64,000 bases of DNA from Endozoicomonas euniceicola (GTDB lineage Bacteria > Pseudomonadota > Gammaproteobacteria > Pseudomonadales > Endozoicomonadaceae). Position 1 is the first letter of the stretch. The number at the start of each line of letters is the position of its first letter. The position numbers and the translations under genes were made by a program. Below, piece after piece: positions 15,714 to 24,661 of the stretch. Under the pieces are notes generated by a model, which was not told where the DNA came from, ran no database searches, and was given only the letters and a program-made list of their open reading frames with translations. The DNA lies in the NCBI RefSeq assembly GCF_025562755.1, contig NZ_CP103300.1:5520501-5584500 (forward strand), written 5' to 3'.

Positions 15714-16676
15714 TCACCCTATGTTAGTGCAGCGGGTTGCAGCGAGTAGGCGCAGATCAATATCGTCCAGCTTACGCTCTTCCAGTCTTTCTGGATCCAG
15801 AGTGATGCTGGATTTGATCAGTACGGGCTGATCAACCTGATAGTTGTTGTCCTTGTTCATGCTGGTCAATTTGTAGCCGGTGAAAGAAAGGGTTAACTCA
15901 ACGTTCAGCATGCCGTCTGGTTGTGGCAGCAAACGTGTTTCTATCTTGCGTTCCTGCGGGGCGATCCAACAGCCTGGCCCCAACTGCTCTGTAATCAAAT
16001 CATTAAAGGTCTTGTAGAGCAGGTTGTATGGGGTCTGAGAGGTCAGGTCGGACACTACGGCCAGCATTTTACCGGGGTAGCCGCCGCAAAATTTAATGAG
16101 TTGCTCCTGGCATTCATTTTTGAAGCGTTCACTTTTATTTTCAGTATCTTCCTCCTGACACTCATGATTTTTCACTGCGGAATGGAACTGCAAGTGTCCT
16201 TCGCTGTTGAAAATGGCAAAGTTGGAGCTTCTCAGAATATCTTTATCAAACTGTTCGGCAAGACCGTTTTGATTGATCTTTTTCGGGTCTTGACAGGTGC
16301 GCTCGTTGCAGGTAGCCCAGCTGGAGTCGCTGGCTTTATGGAGACCTTCCAGCTGGTTTAACTCCAACAGGTGAATTCTGGCGCGCAGGGCCTTACGTAA
16401 GTTGTCCATTTGATTGATGACGGATTCAGTGGGCTGCAGAAGGGCTGCCAGTGTCCGGTAATTCTTGTGGATTGCCTCATGCAGGGTTTGAAGGTGTTCA
16501 ATTTTCGGGGCGGTTTCTAGTTTTGAGCTTTCTCTTTCCAGTATCGTAGCCAGTTCTTCCGATGAAAAGGTTGCAAGGAGCTGATAAAGGGCTCTTATTT
16601 CCGTCAGGACTTTTTGTTGGCTTTCTTCGTTCAGGAGGCTCCATTTTGTCTGGAGGGTTTCACCGATATTGACCAT
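15714..16676 (-). CDS. Hypothetical cytoplasmic helical protein
   Basis: The 320 residues match no family I know. The first 130 residues are helical and coiled-coil-like, rich in Leu, Glu and Lys. A Cys-containing centre follows (CNERTCQD, CQEE, CQEQLIKFCGG), then a C-terminal half predicted to be mixed strand and helix. AAGGG four bases before the ATG at 16676 supports the start. No signal peptide or membrane helix is visible, so it is either cytoplasmic or a secreted effector. It is inserted between hom and dsbC, which adjoin in Pseudomonas. Confidence 0.65.
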   Translation of the reverse strand: MVNIGETLQTKWSLLNEESQQKVLTEIRALYQLLATFSSEELATILERESSKLETAPKIEHLQTLHEAIHKNYRTLAALLQPTESVINQMDNLRKALRARIHLLELNQLEGLHKASDSSWATCNERTCQDPKKINQNGLAEQFDKDILRSSNFAIFNSEGHLQFHSAVKNHECQEEDTENKSERFKNECQEQLIKFCGGYPGKMLAVVSDLTSQTPYNLLYKTFNDLITEQLGPGCWIAPQERKIETRLLPQPDGMLNVELTLSFTGYKLTSMNKDNNYQVDQPVLIKSSITLDPERLEERKLDDIDLRLLAATRCTNIG

Positions 16677-16736
16677 ATGACCCTTAAGAAAGTGCGGTAT
16701 AAAATTGCCCTGCTAGTTGTGCAGGGCAATTATCGA

Positions 16737-17591
16737 TTATTGAGAGGCTTCGGGGAGAGCTGGTGAAGTGCTGGTTATACCCATGATTTTTGCTAGCTCG
16801 GCAGCAGGGCGGTAACCCGGAATAGCCCTGCCGTCTTCCAGAAATATGGCCGGCGTGCCATTGACGCCAAGCTTATTCCCCAGTTGAAACTGCTGATCGA
16901 CCAGTGCGCCGCAGGAGCCTTCCGGTTGTGGTGCGCCTTCATTGGCAACAGCCGTGGTTGGTATATCTTTGCCGGTTTTAAGATCAGAAATGGCCTTGTT
17001 ACGATCTTTTGCGCACCATGCGTTGACCATCTTGCTGTAGGCCGGGGATTTTGCTCCACCCCTCGGGAAGGCCAGGTAGCGCAATTCTATACCCAGATCA
17101 TTCATTGCCTGCACTTCCTGATGGAGTTTTCGGCAGTAACCGCAATCAACGTCGGTGAACACATAAGCGACACCTTTAACGTTGCCTTTGGGCTTGAAGG
17201 TGATCATATCCGCAGGGTTTATTTTGTCCAGCTGTTGGGCTACGGCGGTATTACGAACACTTTCCGTTATGTTGGTGATGCCACCATCGTCTTCCAGTCG
17301 CAGCATATCGCCCCTGAGAACCATGCGACCGTCCTGGCTGGTATAGAGCACCGGTCCTCCAGTCAGAACGACCATGTAGACATTTGGCCATTCGGTTCGC
17401 TCGACACGTTCGATAGGAATATTAGGGTCACGGGACTTCAGCTGGATTTCTATCGCCTGACGGATTTCTGCCAGCTCTTTGTCGTAAGGGGCAACAGCCG
17501 TTGTTTCTGGCTTTTTAGCCGTTTCATCTTGTGCCAGAAGGGGCTGTGTGGCTATCAGTCCAGCCAGAAGGAGTAGTGCGCTATGCCGCAT
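16737..17591 (-). CDS. dsbC: Periplasmic disulfide isomerase DsbC
   Basis: DsbC reshuffles wrong disulfides in periplasmic proteins. The 284-residue precursor has a signal peptide ending LLAQD (about residue 21), an N-terminal dimerisation domain, a linker helix, and a thioredoxin fold with the active site CGYC followed by RKLH near residue 150. The cis-Pro loop GVNGTPAIFLEDGR lies near residue 245. It is slightly longer than E. coli DsbC. The gene precedes hom in the usual order xerD-dsbC-hom, now interrupted by two unknown genes. Confidence 0.95.
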   Translation of the reverse strand: MRHSALLLLAGLIATQPLLAQDETAKKPETTAVAPYDKELAEIRQAIEIQLKSRDPNIPIERVERTEWPNVYMVVLTGGPVLYTSQDGRMVLRGDMLRLEDDGGITNITESVRNTAVAQQLDKINPADMITFKPKGNVKGVAYVFTDVDCGYCRKLHQEVQAMNDLGIELRYLAFPRGGAKSPAYSKMVNAWCAKDRNKAISDLKTGKDIPTTAVANEGAPQPEGSCGALVDQQFQLGNKLGVNGTPAIFLEDGRAIPGYRPAAELAKIMGITSTSPALPEASQ

Positions 17592-17736
17592 GAGGGTTCC
17601 TCGTTGCTATTGTTTTGATCCAGGCCTTTTGGCTGGTTTGATTGTTGTTGGTTAAAGTGTTGTTGGTTAAATCATTATTGCTAATAGGTTTGATCGGATT
17701 GTATGGCACAGAAGTTTAGCCGCTGTTGAGGCTTTG

Positions 17737-18642
17737 TCATCCCCGGGGGTGGTGCTTTGCGTGAAGTGTTTCTAACCGGTGCCGTGCGACATGGGTGTAA
17801 ATCTGGGTGGTAGAGAGATCGCTGTGTCCGAGCAGTAATTGAACCACCCGCAGGTCGGCACCGTGGTTAAGCAGGTGGGTAGCGAAGGCGTGACGTAACA
17901 CATGGGGGGAAACATCCGCTGTTATGCCTGCTGTCTGCTGGTGGTGTTTGATCCGATAACAGAAGGTCTGTCGGGTCATGGGCTGGCCCCGTCGTCCCGG
18001 AAACATGACCGGGCTGTCATTAATGTTGAGCAGCCCGGGGCGGGCGCATTTCATATATTCCAGAACCCAGGTCAGCGCCTCTTCTCCCATTGGGCTTAAG
18101 CGTTCTTTGCCACCTTTGCCGCTGATTCGAACAATGCCCTGCCGCAGGTTGATCTGATCGATCGTCAGAGTTACCAGTTCTGACACTCGTAAACCACAGG
18201 CGTAAAGCAGCTCCAGCATGCAGCGGTCACGAAGGCCCAGTGCCGTGTCAGTGTCCGGCGCCTTCAGCAGGGCTTCGACATCGGATTCGGTCAGGGTTTT
18301 CGGGAGTGAGCGTCCTTGTCTGGGCAGGTCGATATTGGCCGTGATGTCCCTGTCCAGCTCACCCTCCCTGAGCAGGAAGCGATAAAAACCACGCAGGCTC
18401 GACAGGCATCGGGCTGTTGAAGCAGGTTTGTAGCGCTGCTCATAGCGCCAGGCCAGGTAGTCACTGAGGTTGTCCCGGGTTGCCTCAGTCACCGTTTTTT
18501 GTTGGTGCTCCTGCAGCCATTCCTGAAATTGTCTGAGGTCACGTTGATAAGACGAACGGGTATTCTCACTCAGACCTTTTTCCAGCCAGAGATGCTGAAG
18601 AAATGGTGTAAAAGGTTCGTTAGTTTGAGGCGGTGCAGGCAT
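17737..18642 (-). CDS. xerD: Site-specific tyrosine recombinase XerD
   Basis: XerD acts with XerC at dif to resolve chromosome dimers. The 301 residues carry an N-terminal SAM-like core-binding domain (FLQHLWLEKGLSENTRSSYQ) and the catalytic domain with RVSELVTL (Arg), the box HVLRHAFATHLLNHGAD (His, Arg), LLGHSDLSTTQIYTH (His and nucleophilic Tyr). The length and the dsbC neighbourhood fit the housekeeping XerD rather than a phage integrase. Confidence 0.95.
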   Translation of the reverse strand: MPAPPQTNEPFTPFLQHLWLEKGLSENTRSSYQRDLRQFQEWLQEHQQKTVTEATRDNLSDYLAWRYEQRYKPASTARCLSSLRGFYRFLLREGELDRDITANIDLPRQGRSLPKTLTESDVEALLKAPDTDTALGLRDRCMLELLYACGLRVSELVTLTIDQINLRQGIVRISGKGGKERLSPMGEEALTWVLEYMKCARPGLLNINDSPVMFPGRRGQPMTRQTFCYRIKHHQQTAGITADVSPHVLRHAFATHLLNHGADLRVVQLLLGHSDLSTTQIYTHVARHRLETLHAKHHPRG

Positions 18643-18859
18643 TGGTTCGACTGGTTGGTGTATTGAGTGGATGGTATAGGAATTTTGTGCCGGCAGGCAA
18701 ATGCGGACAAATAATAACGTTCCAGGTGTCGCTCATTAAAAAAATCAGCAGATTTTCAGTACTGGTCAATAATGGTTCATTGGCTAAACCGTAACTCTCC
18801 ACTAATAAAAAGCAAAGCCCTATAAATTAAAAGCTGTATAAATTAAAAAGGTATCTGAT

Positions 18860-19735
18860 ATGCTGAAAAACCTGTCACGATCTCTGCTGTCTCTGTCTTT
18901 TTTATTGTTCGCCTTGCAAGGTGCGGCAATGGAAAGTGATCAAAACGAACTGTGTGTGTCAGGGGATTGTGGAACTTCGTACATAGATCAAGTATACGAT
19001 TACTACAGCAAGGGATTATTTCATGAAAGCGTTTATGCTGCGTTAATGGCTACACAGCAACCCAATATTAATAACAGTCACGGAAAGTCATACCTTATAA
19101 GATCTGTCATGGCTTGTAACGTGAGAGACTCTGCCCTTTGCGTTAAACTGGCAAATAAAGTTCTGGAATATCCTGACACTGAGACTGACACTGACAGTAG
19201 CTATGGCACCCATGGCACCGCCTATACGAGCATGGCCATCGGGCTTACAAGGCTGGAGCGATTTGAAGAAAGCATAATAGCTGCGGATAACGCTTTGAAG
19301 TTTCCAGATATCGGAAATATTCATCGAAGTGCCTGGGAATCGAAGTCCGTAAGCCTGGCTCATCTGCGGCAGTTTGAGCAATGCCGGGTTGCCGCTGAGA
19401 ATTCTATTCAGCATGAAGATGGTAGCACTTCATTTGTGGCCAGGCTTTACAAGGTGATTTGTCTCTATGGGGAAGGGGCATTTGATCAGTGTATAGATGC
19501 GGCTGACGCTTTTGACAGTAAGCTATTGTCCGCTCCACTCATTTATGACAGTTTGCAGCTTTACAAAGGGTACTGCCTCTATGAAAAAGGCATGTGGCAC
19601 GAGGCTAGGGAAAGAGCTCAATGGCTTTTGAACCGGCAGACAGACGTTGATGCTGTCATCAATGCAAACCAGCTGAAAAAGCTTTTAGACAGTCATATTT
19701 ATCCATTTACTACCTCTTTTTTGCCGAGCTTGTAG
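18860..19735 (+). CDS. Secreted TPR-like protein, unknown function
   Basis: The 291-residue protein opens with a signal peptide (MLKNLSRSLLSLSFLLFALQ, likely cut after GAA). The mature part has spaced Cys residues and several helix pairs with TPR-like spacing (for example TAYTSMAIGLTRLERFEESI and LYKGYCLYEKGMWHEARE). TPR folds bind proteins, so a periplasmic or secreted scaffold role is inferred. The gene lies opposite to its neighbours between xerD and rplS, a place that has no gene of this type in Pseudomonas. It appears lineage-specific. Confidence 0.65.
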   Translation: MLKNLSRSLLSLSFLLFALQGAAMESDQNELCVSGDCGTSYIDQVYDYYSKGLFHESVYAALMATQQPNINNSHGKSYLIRSVMACNVRDSALCVKLANKVLEYPDTETDTDSSYGTHGTAYTSMAIGLTRLERFEESIIAADNALKFPDIGNIHRSAWESKSVSLAHLRQFEQCRVAAENSIQHEDGSTSFVARLYKVICLYGEGAFDQCIDAADAFDSKLLSAPLIYDSLQLYKGYCLYEKGMWHEARERAQWLLNRQTDVDAVINANQLKKLLDSHIYPFTTSFLPSL

Positions 19736-19774
19736 TTTTACCGGTATGCAGGGGTGCTTCTGAATGTTGGTAAT

Positions 19775-19803
19775 AAAAAAAGCGACCGAAGTCGCTTTTT
19801 TTG
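19775..19803 (-). terminator. Bidirectional rho-independent terminator after rplS
   Basis: The stem GCGAC-CGAA-GTCGC is flanked by A and T runs on both sides. It can end the rpsP-rimM-trmD-rplS operon on the minus strand and the TPR-like gene on the plus strand. Confidence 0.85.
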
Positions 19804-19885
19804 ATGTCTAACAAAAGTTGCCGGATTGTCAGAACAATAAATAAAGATTTTTCTGGTCCCGGTTTGAGCCGGGATCAAAGCGATC

Positions 19886-20239
19886 TTACTTGAGCTTTTC
19901 CTTGATGCGAGCAGCCTTACCGCTACGCTCACGCAGGTAGTACAGCTTGGCTTGACGAACGTCACCACGGCGCTTAACAGTGATGGAGTCGATCAGTGGG
20001 CTGTAAGTCTGGAATACACGCTCAACGCCAACACCGCTGGAGATTTTACGAACGGTGAAAGCAGAGTTCAGGCCACGCTTACGGATAGCGATAACAACAC
20101 CTTCAAACGCCTGCAGACGCTCACGGTTGCCTTCTTTAACCTTAACTTGTACGACAACGGTATCACCCTGTGCGAAGGCAGGGATTTCCTTGTTCATTTG
20201 CTCGTTTTCGAGCGCTTCAATAATTCTGTTCTTGCTCAT
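19886..20239 (-). CDS. rplS: Ribosomal protein L19
   Basis: The 117-residue 50S protein sits at the interface of the two ribosomal subunits. It shows the family motif VVVQVKVKEGNRERLQAFEGVVIA and the basic C-terminus YYLRERSGKAARIKEKL. It is the last gene of the rpsP-rimM-trmD-rplS operon, 46 bases after trmD. Confidence 0.98.
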   Translation of the reverse strand: MSKNRIIEALENEQMNKEIPAFAQGDTVVVQVKVKEGNRERLQAFEGVVIAIRKRGLNSAFTVRKISSGVGVERVFQTYSPLIDSITVKRRGDVRQAKLYYLRERSGKAARIKEKLK

Positions 20240-20285
20240 TTTAACTTTTGCTCCCGATAGTCAAGATTTCCGCCAAGTAAGGGGT

Positions 20286-21074
20286 TTACCCCTTGCTGGC
20301 TTCACTGTGTTCACGCTGGAACTCAGCGAGTAATTTCTTTTCCTCGCCACTCAGCTCACGACCTTCAAGCAGGTCAGGGCGTCGCAGCCAGGTTCTGCCC
20401 AAAGACTGTTTCAGGCGCCATTCGCGAATCCGCTGGTGGTTGCCTGACATCAGAACTTCCGGCACTGCCTGTCCTTCGAAAACTTCCGGACGGGTATAGT
20501 GCGGGCAATCAAGAAGGCCGTCCGCAAAGGAGTCTTCTTGGGCGGAATCCTTATGACCCAGGGTGCCCGGTACAAAGCGTGATACTGCATCAATCAGGGT
20601 CATGGAGGCGAGTTCGCCACCACTTAATACGTAATCCCCAATCGACCATTCCTCGTCGATTTCGTTGTTGATTACGCGCTCATCAATACCTTCATACCGC
20701 CCCGCTACCAGAATGATCCGCTTTTTCGCGGCGAGTTCCTGAACCCCTGCCTGATCTAACGGGCGTCCCTGGGGAGACAGGTATATCACTGTGGCATCGG
20801 TTCCAGCAGCCTGTCTGGCTGCATGGATGGCGTCACGCAGAGGTTGAATTTTCATCAACATGCCGGGACCACCGCCATAAGGTCGGTCATCCACAGTCCG
20901 GTGTTTGTCGTGGGTAAAGTCCCGGGGATTCCAGGTTTCTACCGCTACGCTGCCTTCTTTAACGGCTCGCCCGGAAATACCGTGATCGGTAATCGCGCGA
21001 AACATTTCAGGAAACAGTGTGACCACACCGAACCACATATCTGCCGTTATGGCGTCATCGTTTTGATGTTCCAT
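20286..21074 (-). CDS. trmD: tRNA (guanine-37-N1)-methyltransferase TrmD
   Basis: TrmD methylates G37 next to the anticodon and so prevents frameshifting. The 262 residues show the SPOUT knot motifs FGVVTLFPEMF, DDRPYGGGPGMLM, LVAGRYEGIDERV and IGDYVLSGGELA, which form the SAM pocket. About ten extra residues at the N-terminus (MEHQNDDAIT) precede the usual start, but no alternative Met is better placed. It overlaps no neighbour and lies six bases after rimM. Confidence 0.97.
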   Translation of the reverse strand: MEHQNDDAITADMWFGVVTLFPEMFRAITDHGISGRAVKEGSVAVETWNPRDFTHDKHRTVDDRPYGGGPGMLMKIQPLRDAIHAARQAAGTDATVIYLSPQGRPLDQAGVQELAAKKRIILVAGRYEGIDERVINNEIDEEWSIGDYVLSGGELASMTLIDAVSRFVPGTLGHKDSAQEDSFADGLLDCPHYTRPEVFEGQAVPEVLMSGNHQRIREWRLKQSLGRTWLRRPDLLEGRELSGEEKKLLAEFQREHSEASKG

Positions 21075-21080
21075 AACGGG

Positions 21081-21638
21081 TTAAAATTCCGGATCCCAGT
21101 CAATCCGAATGAACCCTGCTTCAGGGTTCACTTCTGTAATCACCTGATCGACCAGCCAGGGCACCAGGCGCTCGGACTTGTCGATGCTGCCCCGGCAGGG
21201 GCGAATCACCAGAACATCATTGGCTCCGGTTTCCATCAGGTGACTGACTCTGCCCAGAAGAAGGTCTTCGCCTGCATCGCTGCGGGTGATGACATTCAGC
21301 CCTTCGAGTTCATGCCAATAAATTTCATCATCGGCGGCCTCGGGCAGCTCGCTGGCGTGTACCTTGATCTCGGCGCCACAATACTGGCGGGCGATATCCC
21401 GGTCATCACAGCCTGCGATGTGCGCGACCAGGCCCTTTGCCTGACGGCGGCCCTGATCGACTTCAATGGTCTGCTGGCGACCATTGTGATCCAGAATCCA
21501 GTGCTTGTAATCCAGAATGTTGGTCATGGGGTCCGTGTGTGAATACACCTTTACCCAACCCTTGATCCCGTATACAGCAGTGATTTTTCCCAGAGTCACA
21601 AGACCCTTGCTGGATGCTTCAACTGCAGCTTTTGTCAC
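21081..21638 (-). CDS. rimM: Ribosome maturation factor RimM
   Basis: RimM binds S19 and helps fold the head of the 30S subunit. The 185 residues have the N-terminal motif LGKITAVYGIKGWVKVYSHTDP and a PRC-barrel C-terminal domain including EIYWHELEGLNVI and NDVLVIRP. It lies between rpsP and trmD with short gaps in the conserved operon. Confidence 0.97.
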   Translation of the reverse strand: MTKAAVEASSKGLVTLGKITAVYGIKGWVKVYSHTDPMTNILDYKHWILDHNGRQQTIEVDQGRRQAKGLVAHIAGCDDRDIARQYCGAEIKVHASELPEAADDEIYWHELEGLNVITRSDAGEDLLLGRVSHLMETGANDVLVIRPCRGSIDKSERLVPWLVDQVITEVNPEAGFIRIDWDPEF

Positions 21639-21662
21639 TGGTAAATTCCTTCAAACAGCGGA

Positions 21663-21911
21663 TTAAGCAGCTTTCTGAGCTTCTTTAACCAGCTGGGCTA
21701 CGCGATCGGACATGCCTGCGCCCTGGCCCAGCCAGAACTCAACACGTTCGTTGTCTACACGCAGACGCTCTTCCTGACCACGGGCAGTAGGGTTGAAGAA
21801 ACCTACGCGCTCGATGAAACGGCCGCTGTTAGCCTTACGGCTGTCAGCTACGGTCAGGTGGTAAAATGGGCGCTTCTTGGAACCGCCGCGAGCGAGACGA
21901 ATTGTTACCAT
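21663..21911 (-). CDS. rpsP: Ribosomal protein S16
   Basis: The 82-residue 30S protein starts MVTIRLARGGSKKRPFYHL and carries the family motif FIERVGFFNP. It is the first gene of the rpsP-rimM-trmD-rplS operon. The operon promoter should lie in 21912-22213. Confidence 0.98.
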   Translation of the reverse strand: MVTIRLARGGSKKRPFYHLTVADSRKANSGRFIERVGFFNPTARGQEERLRVDNERVEFWLGQGAGMSDRVAQLVKEAQKAA

Positions 21912-22213
21912 GGAATGGGTTTCCTGTAATCGTGGTCCGGCAACTTTTGCATCGGTATTCTGGCTTGCTTCTTTTGCTTATGAAATAAGCATTTTCTGCA
22001 ACTACAAAACACCATGACGGGTAAACCCCATCGCAAAGGGCGCATATTCTAAGGAATAAAATCAATGCTGACAACCAGAAGTGGTTTATTAATGGTGCAA
22101 AGAGGACGGCAAAATGCAGCTGAAGGGTGAAAGATAAAAAAATACCGTTTCAATAACAAAATGATCTGATACCTGCTTTTTGCTGGCATAGACTCCTAGC
22201 CCCTACATAACTG
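21912..22213. other. Divergent intergenic region, rpsP and protease gene
   Basis: This 302-base stretch separates the ribosomal operon from the protease gene on the other strand and must hold both promoters. It is AT-rich near 22080-22200. I could not pick a confident -35/-10 pair, and I see no coding frame. Confidence 0.4.
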
Positions 22214-23431
22214 ATGAAAGGTATGGTTTTAATTATGAGAAGATATGCCGTATTAACCGGTTGGCAAGATTATTTGTCCTGTATTCTGGCTGGCTTGTTT
22301 TTTGTTTCCACAGCTGGGAATGGAGCACCAGTACATTTTGATGACAGCGCAGCTCTTTCCTCTGTAACAGAAGAAGCGGCAGATTCATCTCACAGAGTTC
22401 GGCGTGTTGTTGGAGGACAGCCTGCAAACTGGAGTCGTTATCCCTGGCTGGCAGGTCTGGAGCAGATAAGCAGGAGGGATCGAGCACAATTACTGGCAAC
22501 TTCACCGGCTCCTGCTTTATCAACCACGAGTCCGTCTTCATTATCAACTCCCACCCCCACCCCCAACCCCACTCCCTTTTTGAAGAGTTCTGTTTCAACT
22601 GGCGTTCTGCCTTCTGTTTTAAAGATAAAAAAATACGCGGAGACGTCAGACTTTAGTTGCTCTGCTGTTCTGGTTCATCGTTCCTGGGCCATGACGGCTG
22701 CGCACTGTCTGGATGGCAACAAAGAAAAGGCGTTGAGCAAATTTGTCAAAATTTCTTTCCTGGACACTGCTGAAGATAAAGTGATGGTAAGAACCAGTCG
22801 TCTCTATGTGCGTCATCCAGACTACAAGGACGAGAGCAATCGTAATGATATTGCTTTTATCCTGCTTGATAAGCCGGTCGACAATATCACCCCGGTAAAG
22901 ATTGACTGGAGCAATATTTCTGACCATGTCATCGAGTTAACAAAGCCTGAAGCAGACGTATGTGGATGGGGGCGCAAAGAAGCCAGAAAGGATGTTGACC
23001 CGGATCGTCTGCAATGCGCTTCCCTGAATCTGGTATCTGGGAGAGTATGTAATGAATTGTATAATCCCTATAAAGATCGGGGGCTTATCAGTTTATCGGA
23101 TTCTGAGCTTTGCGCAGGCAATGTACTGCATAAAAAAGATGCCTGCTATGGGGACAGCGGTGGCCCTCTGTTTCAAAATAAAATAAATCCGAAAACCGGA
23201 GAAGCAGAAGCGTATCTGATTGGTATTGTTACTCATGGTGATCGCTGTGCAAAGCGGCAAAAACCAGGGGTTTATGCGCGGCTTTCCCATTTTGAACACT
23301 TTGGAAGGTGTATTCTTGAAGACGGTGTTGAGTGTGACTACGTCTGGAATTCCCTTACTAAGCGACAGCGAGAGAAAGCAGCGGCGATCTTTAACAGTCA
23401 TTCTGACTCATCAATAAGGCAGTCCGATTAG
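22214..23431 (+). CDS. Secreted trypsin-like serine protease (S1 family)
   Basis: The 405-residue preproprotein has a hydrophobic signal (about residues 15-35), a short propeptide, and the junction HRVRR/VVGG, where cleavage would free the VVGG N-terminus that activates S1 enzymes. The catalytic triad is visible: His in SWAMTAAHCLDG, Asp in RNDIAFILLD, and Ser in CYGDSGGPLF. The residue six before that Ser is Asp (KDAC), which predicts cleavage after Arg or Lys. A 45-residue insert rich in Thr, Pro and Ser sits after PWLAGLEQ. Possible starts are ATG at 22214, 22223 or 22235; none has a strong ribosome binding site. This protease type is typical of animals and also found in some host-associated bacteria, so a role in host interaction is inferred. 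Confidence 0.9.
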   Translation: MKGMVLIMRRYAVLTGWQDYLSCILAGLFFVSTAGNGAPVHFDDSAALSSVTEEAADSSHRVRRVVGGQPANWSRYPWLAGLEQISRRDRAQLLATSPAPALSTTSPSSLSTPTPTPNPTPFLKSSVSTGVLPSVLKIKKYAETSDFSCSAVLVHRSWAMTAAHCLDGNKEKALSKFVKISFLDTAEDKVMVRTSRLYVRHPDYKDESNRNDIAFILLDKPVDNITPVKIDWSNISDHVIELTKPEADVCGWGRKEARKDVDPDRLQCASLNLVSGRVCNELYNPYKDRGLISLSDSELCAGNVLHKKDACYGDSGGPLFQNKINPKTGEAEAYLIGIVTHGDRCAKRQKPGVYARLSHFEHFGRCILEDGVECDYVWNSLTKRQREKAAAIFNSHSDSSIRQSD

Positions 23432-23461
23432 TACATCGTTTCATTATTTTACTTTTGACTT

Positions 23462-23503
23462 GTAGGTTGGGAGAGCATAAACGTTGCACTCTTCCCAGCC
23501 TAC
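23462..23503. terminator. Imperfect hairpin downstream of the protease gene
   Basis: GTAGGTTGGGAGAG pairs with CTCTTCCCAGCCTAC with one bulge and a loop of about 13 bases. There is no T run, so a rho-independent role is uncertain. Two further symmetric sites follow: GCAAACG/CGTTTGC at 23521-23542 and the palindrome ACTTGATATCAAGT at 23575-23588. Confidence 0.4.
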
Positions 23504-23574
23504 GCACTCGATGATACGGGGCAAACGACAAATGCCGTTTGCAAATACTTGAATGCGAACTATTATCGTTTGTG

Positions 23575-23588
23575 ACTTGATATCAAGT
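23575..23588. promoter_or_regulatory. Perfect 14-bp palindrome before the 23.6 kb gene
   Basis: ACTTGATATCAAGT is its own reverse complement and ends 47 bases before the next start codon. It could be an operator for a dimeric regulator. No regulator gene is nearby, so this is inference. Confidence 0.35.
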
Positions 23589-23635
23589 CGATTGAACCGG
23601 TAAGTATTCCCTTAGTTACTTGTGGTGACGTTCTG

Positions 23636-24583
23636 ATGAAGTCAGTCTCTCTACCTTTTATGATTGCGGCCTCGGCCTTTTTTTCCGGCAATGCCTTTTG
23701 TGCGACGCTATCTGGCGGCAGCTCGCCGACCAGCTCTGAGTTGGAGTCCTGGAAGACAAAGGAATATTATACGGATTATTGTGATTATTTTGAGGGCAGG
23801 AACCCCGAGAAAGTGGTATGTGGTGAGGAATATTGCCATGACAGGATTAAAGGTGCTAGAGCTTTTGATAGCCCGGCTTCGGTGATTTCTGTCATTGAAT
23901 CTTATAATCTTGCAAGTTATATCCGTTATAAATCCGATACTGTCGGCACTGATATCGAGAAATTCTGTGTTGATGACTCACTACTCAGGAATAAAAATGC
24001 CAGCCACTCCGGCGGTGAGCTTGAAGGAGTTTTTTTTCGGGGGGTTCTGAAGCTTCAGGAAGTCCAGAATGGTGAGGTTCACTATATACCCTTCAAAACC
24101 TCAAAGCTCAGCAAGCAAGATGATTTAGGCTCCGGGGCAATGAATTACAGCCTGACTCTTTCAGACCAGAAGGACCCTTCGAAATTCACTGACGATAAAA
24201 TAAAGTTGGTGGCTGCGGAATGGTTAGCCTTTCGACGTGTTTTAAATAAGGTCGACAAAAAATTTGAAGAGACATTACCTGACGATATGAAGCTTGACAC
24301 ATCCTCTTTAACGTTGACTGTCACGCCTGGGGAAAATCCCGGCAAGCCATATGAGACCCGTTTGACCGGACTGCTGAAACTACCTCTTGAAAACCACGTT
24401 AATATAAATTTCTACTCGGCTGCCATCCGCTTTGCCAAGCCCGGATTTAACAACTTCAGAAAGAATATCCGATACAAAAGATCGGTCAGTATGATTCCAG
24501 ATTATGTGGATTCAAATAGTGAGCAGATGAGTAACGGGGGGGCGTTCAAGCTCGTAGAAATCAGACTGGAGCCTGTAAACTGA
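23636..24583 (+). CDS. Secreted protein, unknown family
   Basis: The 315 residues start with a clear signal peptide (MKSVSLPFMIAASAFFSGNA, cut near FCA). The mature N-terminus holds Cys residues that could form disulfides (YCDYF, VVCGEEYCHD, FCVDD). The rest is a mixed alpha/beta sequence with a hydrophobic segment near residue 260 (FYSAAIRFAKPGF). I do not recognise a domain. It follows the trypsin-like gene on the same strand and is opposite to ffh, so the two secreted genes form a small accessory block within the rpsP-ffh neighbourhood. Confidence 0.65.
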   Translation: MKSVSLPFMIAASAFFSGNAFCATLSGGSSPTSSELESWKTKEYYTDYCDYFEGRNPEKVVCGEEYCHDRIKGARAFDSPASVISVIESYNLASYIRYKSDTVGTDIEKFCVDDSLLRNKNASHSGGELEGVFFRGVLKLQEVQNGEVHYIPFKTSKLSKQDDLGSGAMNYSLTLSDQKDPSKFTDDKIKLVAAEWLAFRRVLNKVDKKFEETLPDDMKLDTSSLTLTVTPGENPGKPYETRLTGLLKLPLENHVNINFYSAAIRFAKPGFNNFRKNIRYKRSVSMIPDYVDSNSEQMSNGGAFKLVEIRLEPVN

Positions 24584-24661
24584 GGCGTGGCGCAGATTGT
24601 ATTTTCATAGTAAAAGCCGGGATTTTATGCCCGGCTTTCTCACCCTGAACATTCTGGCTGA

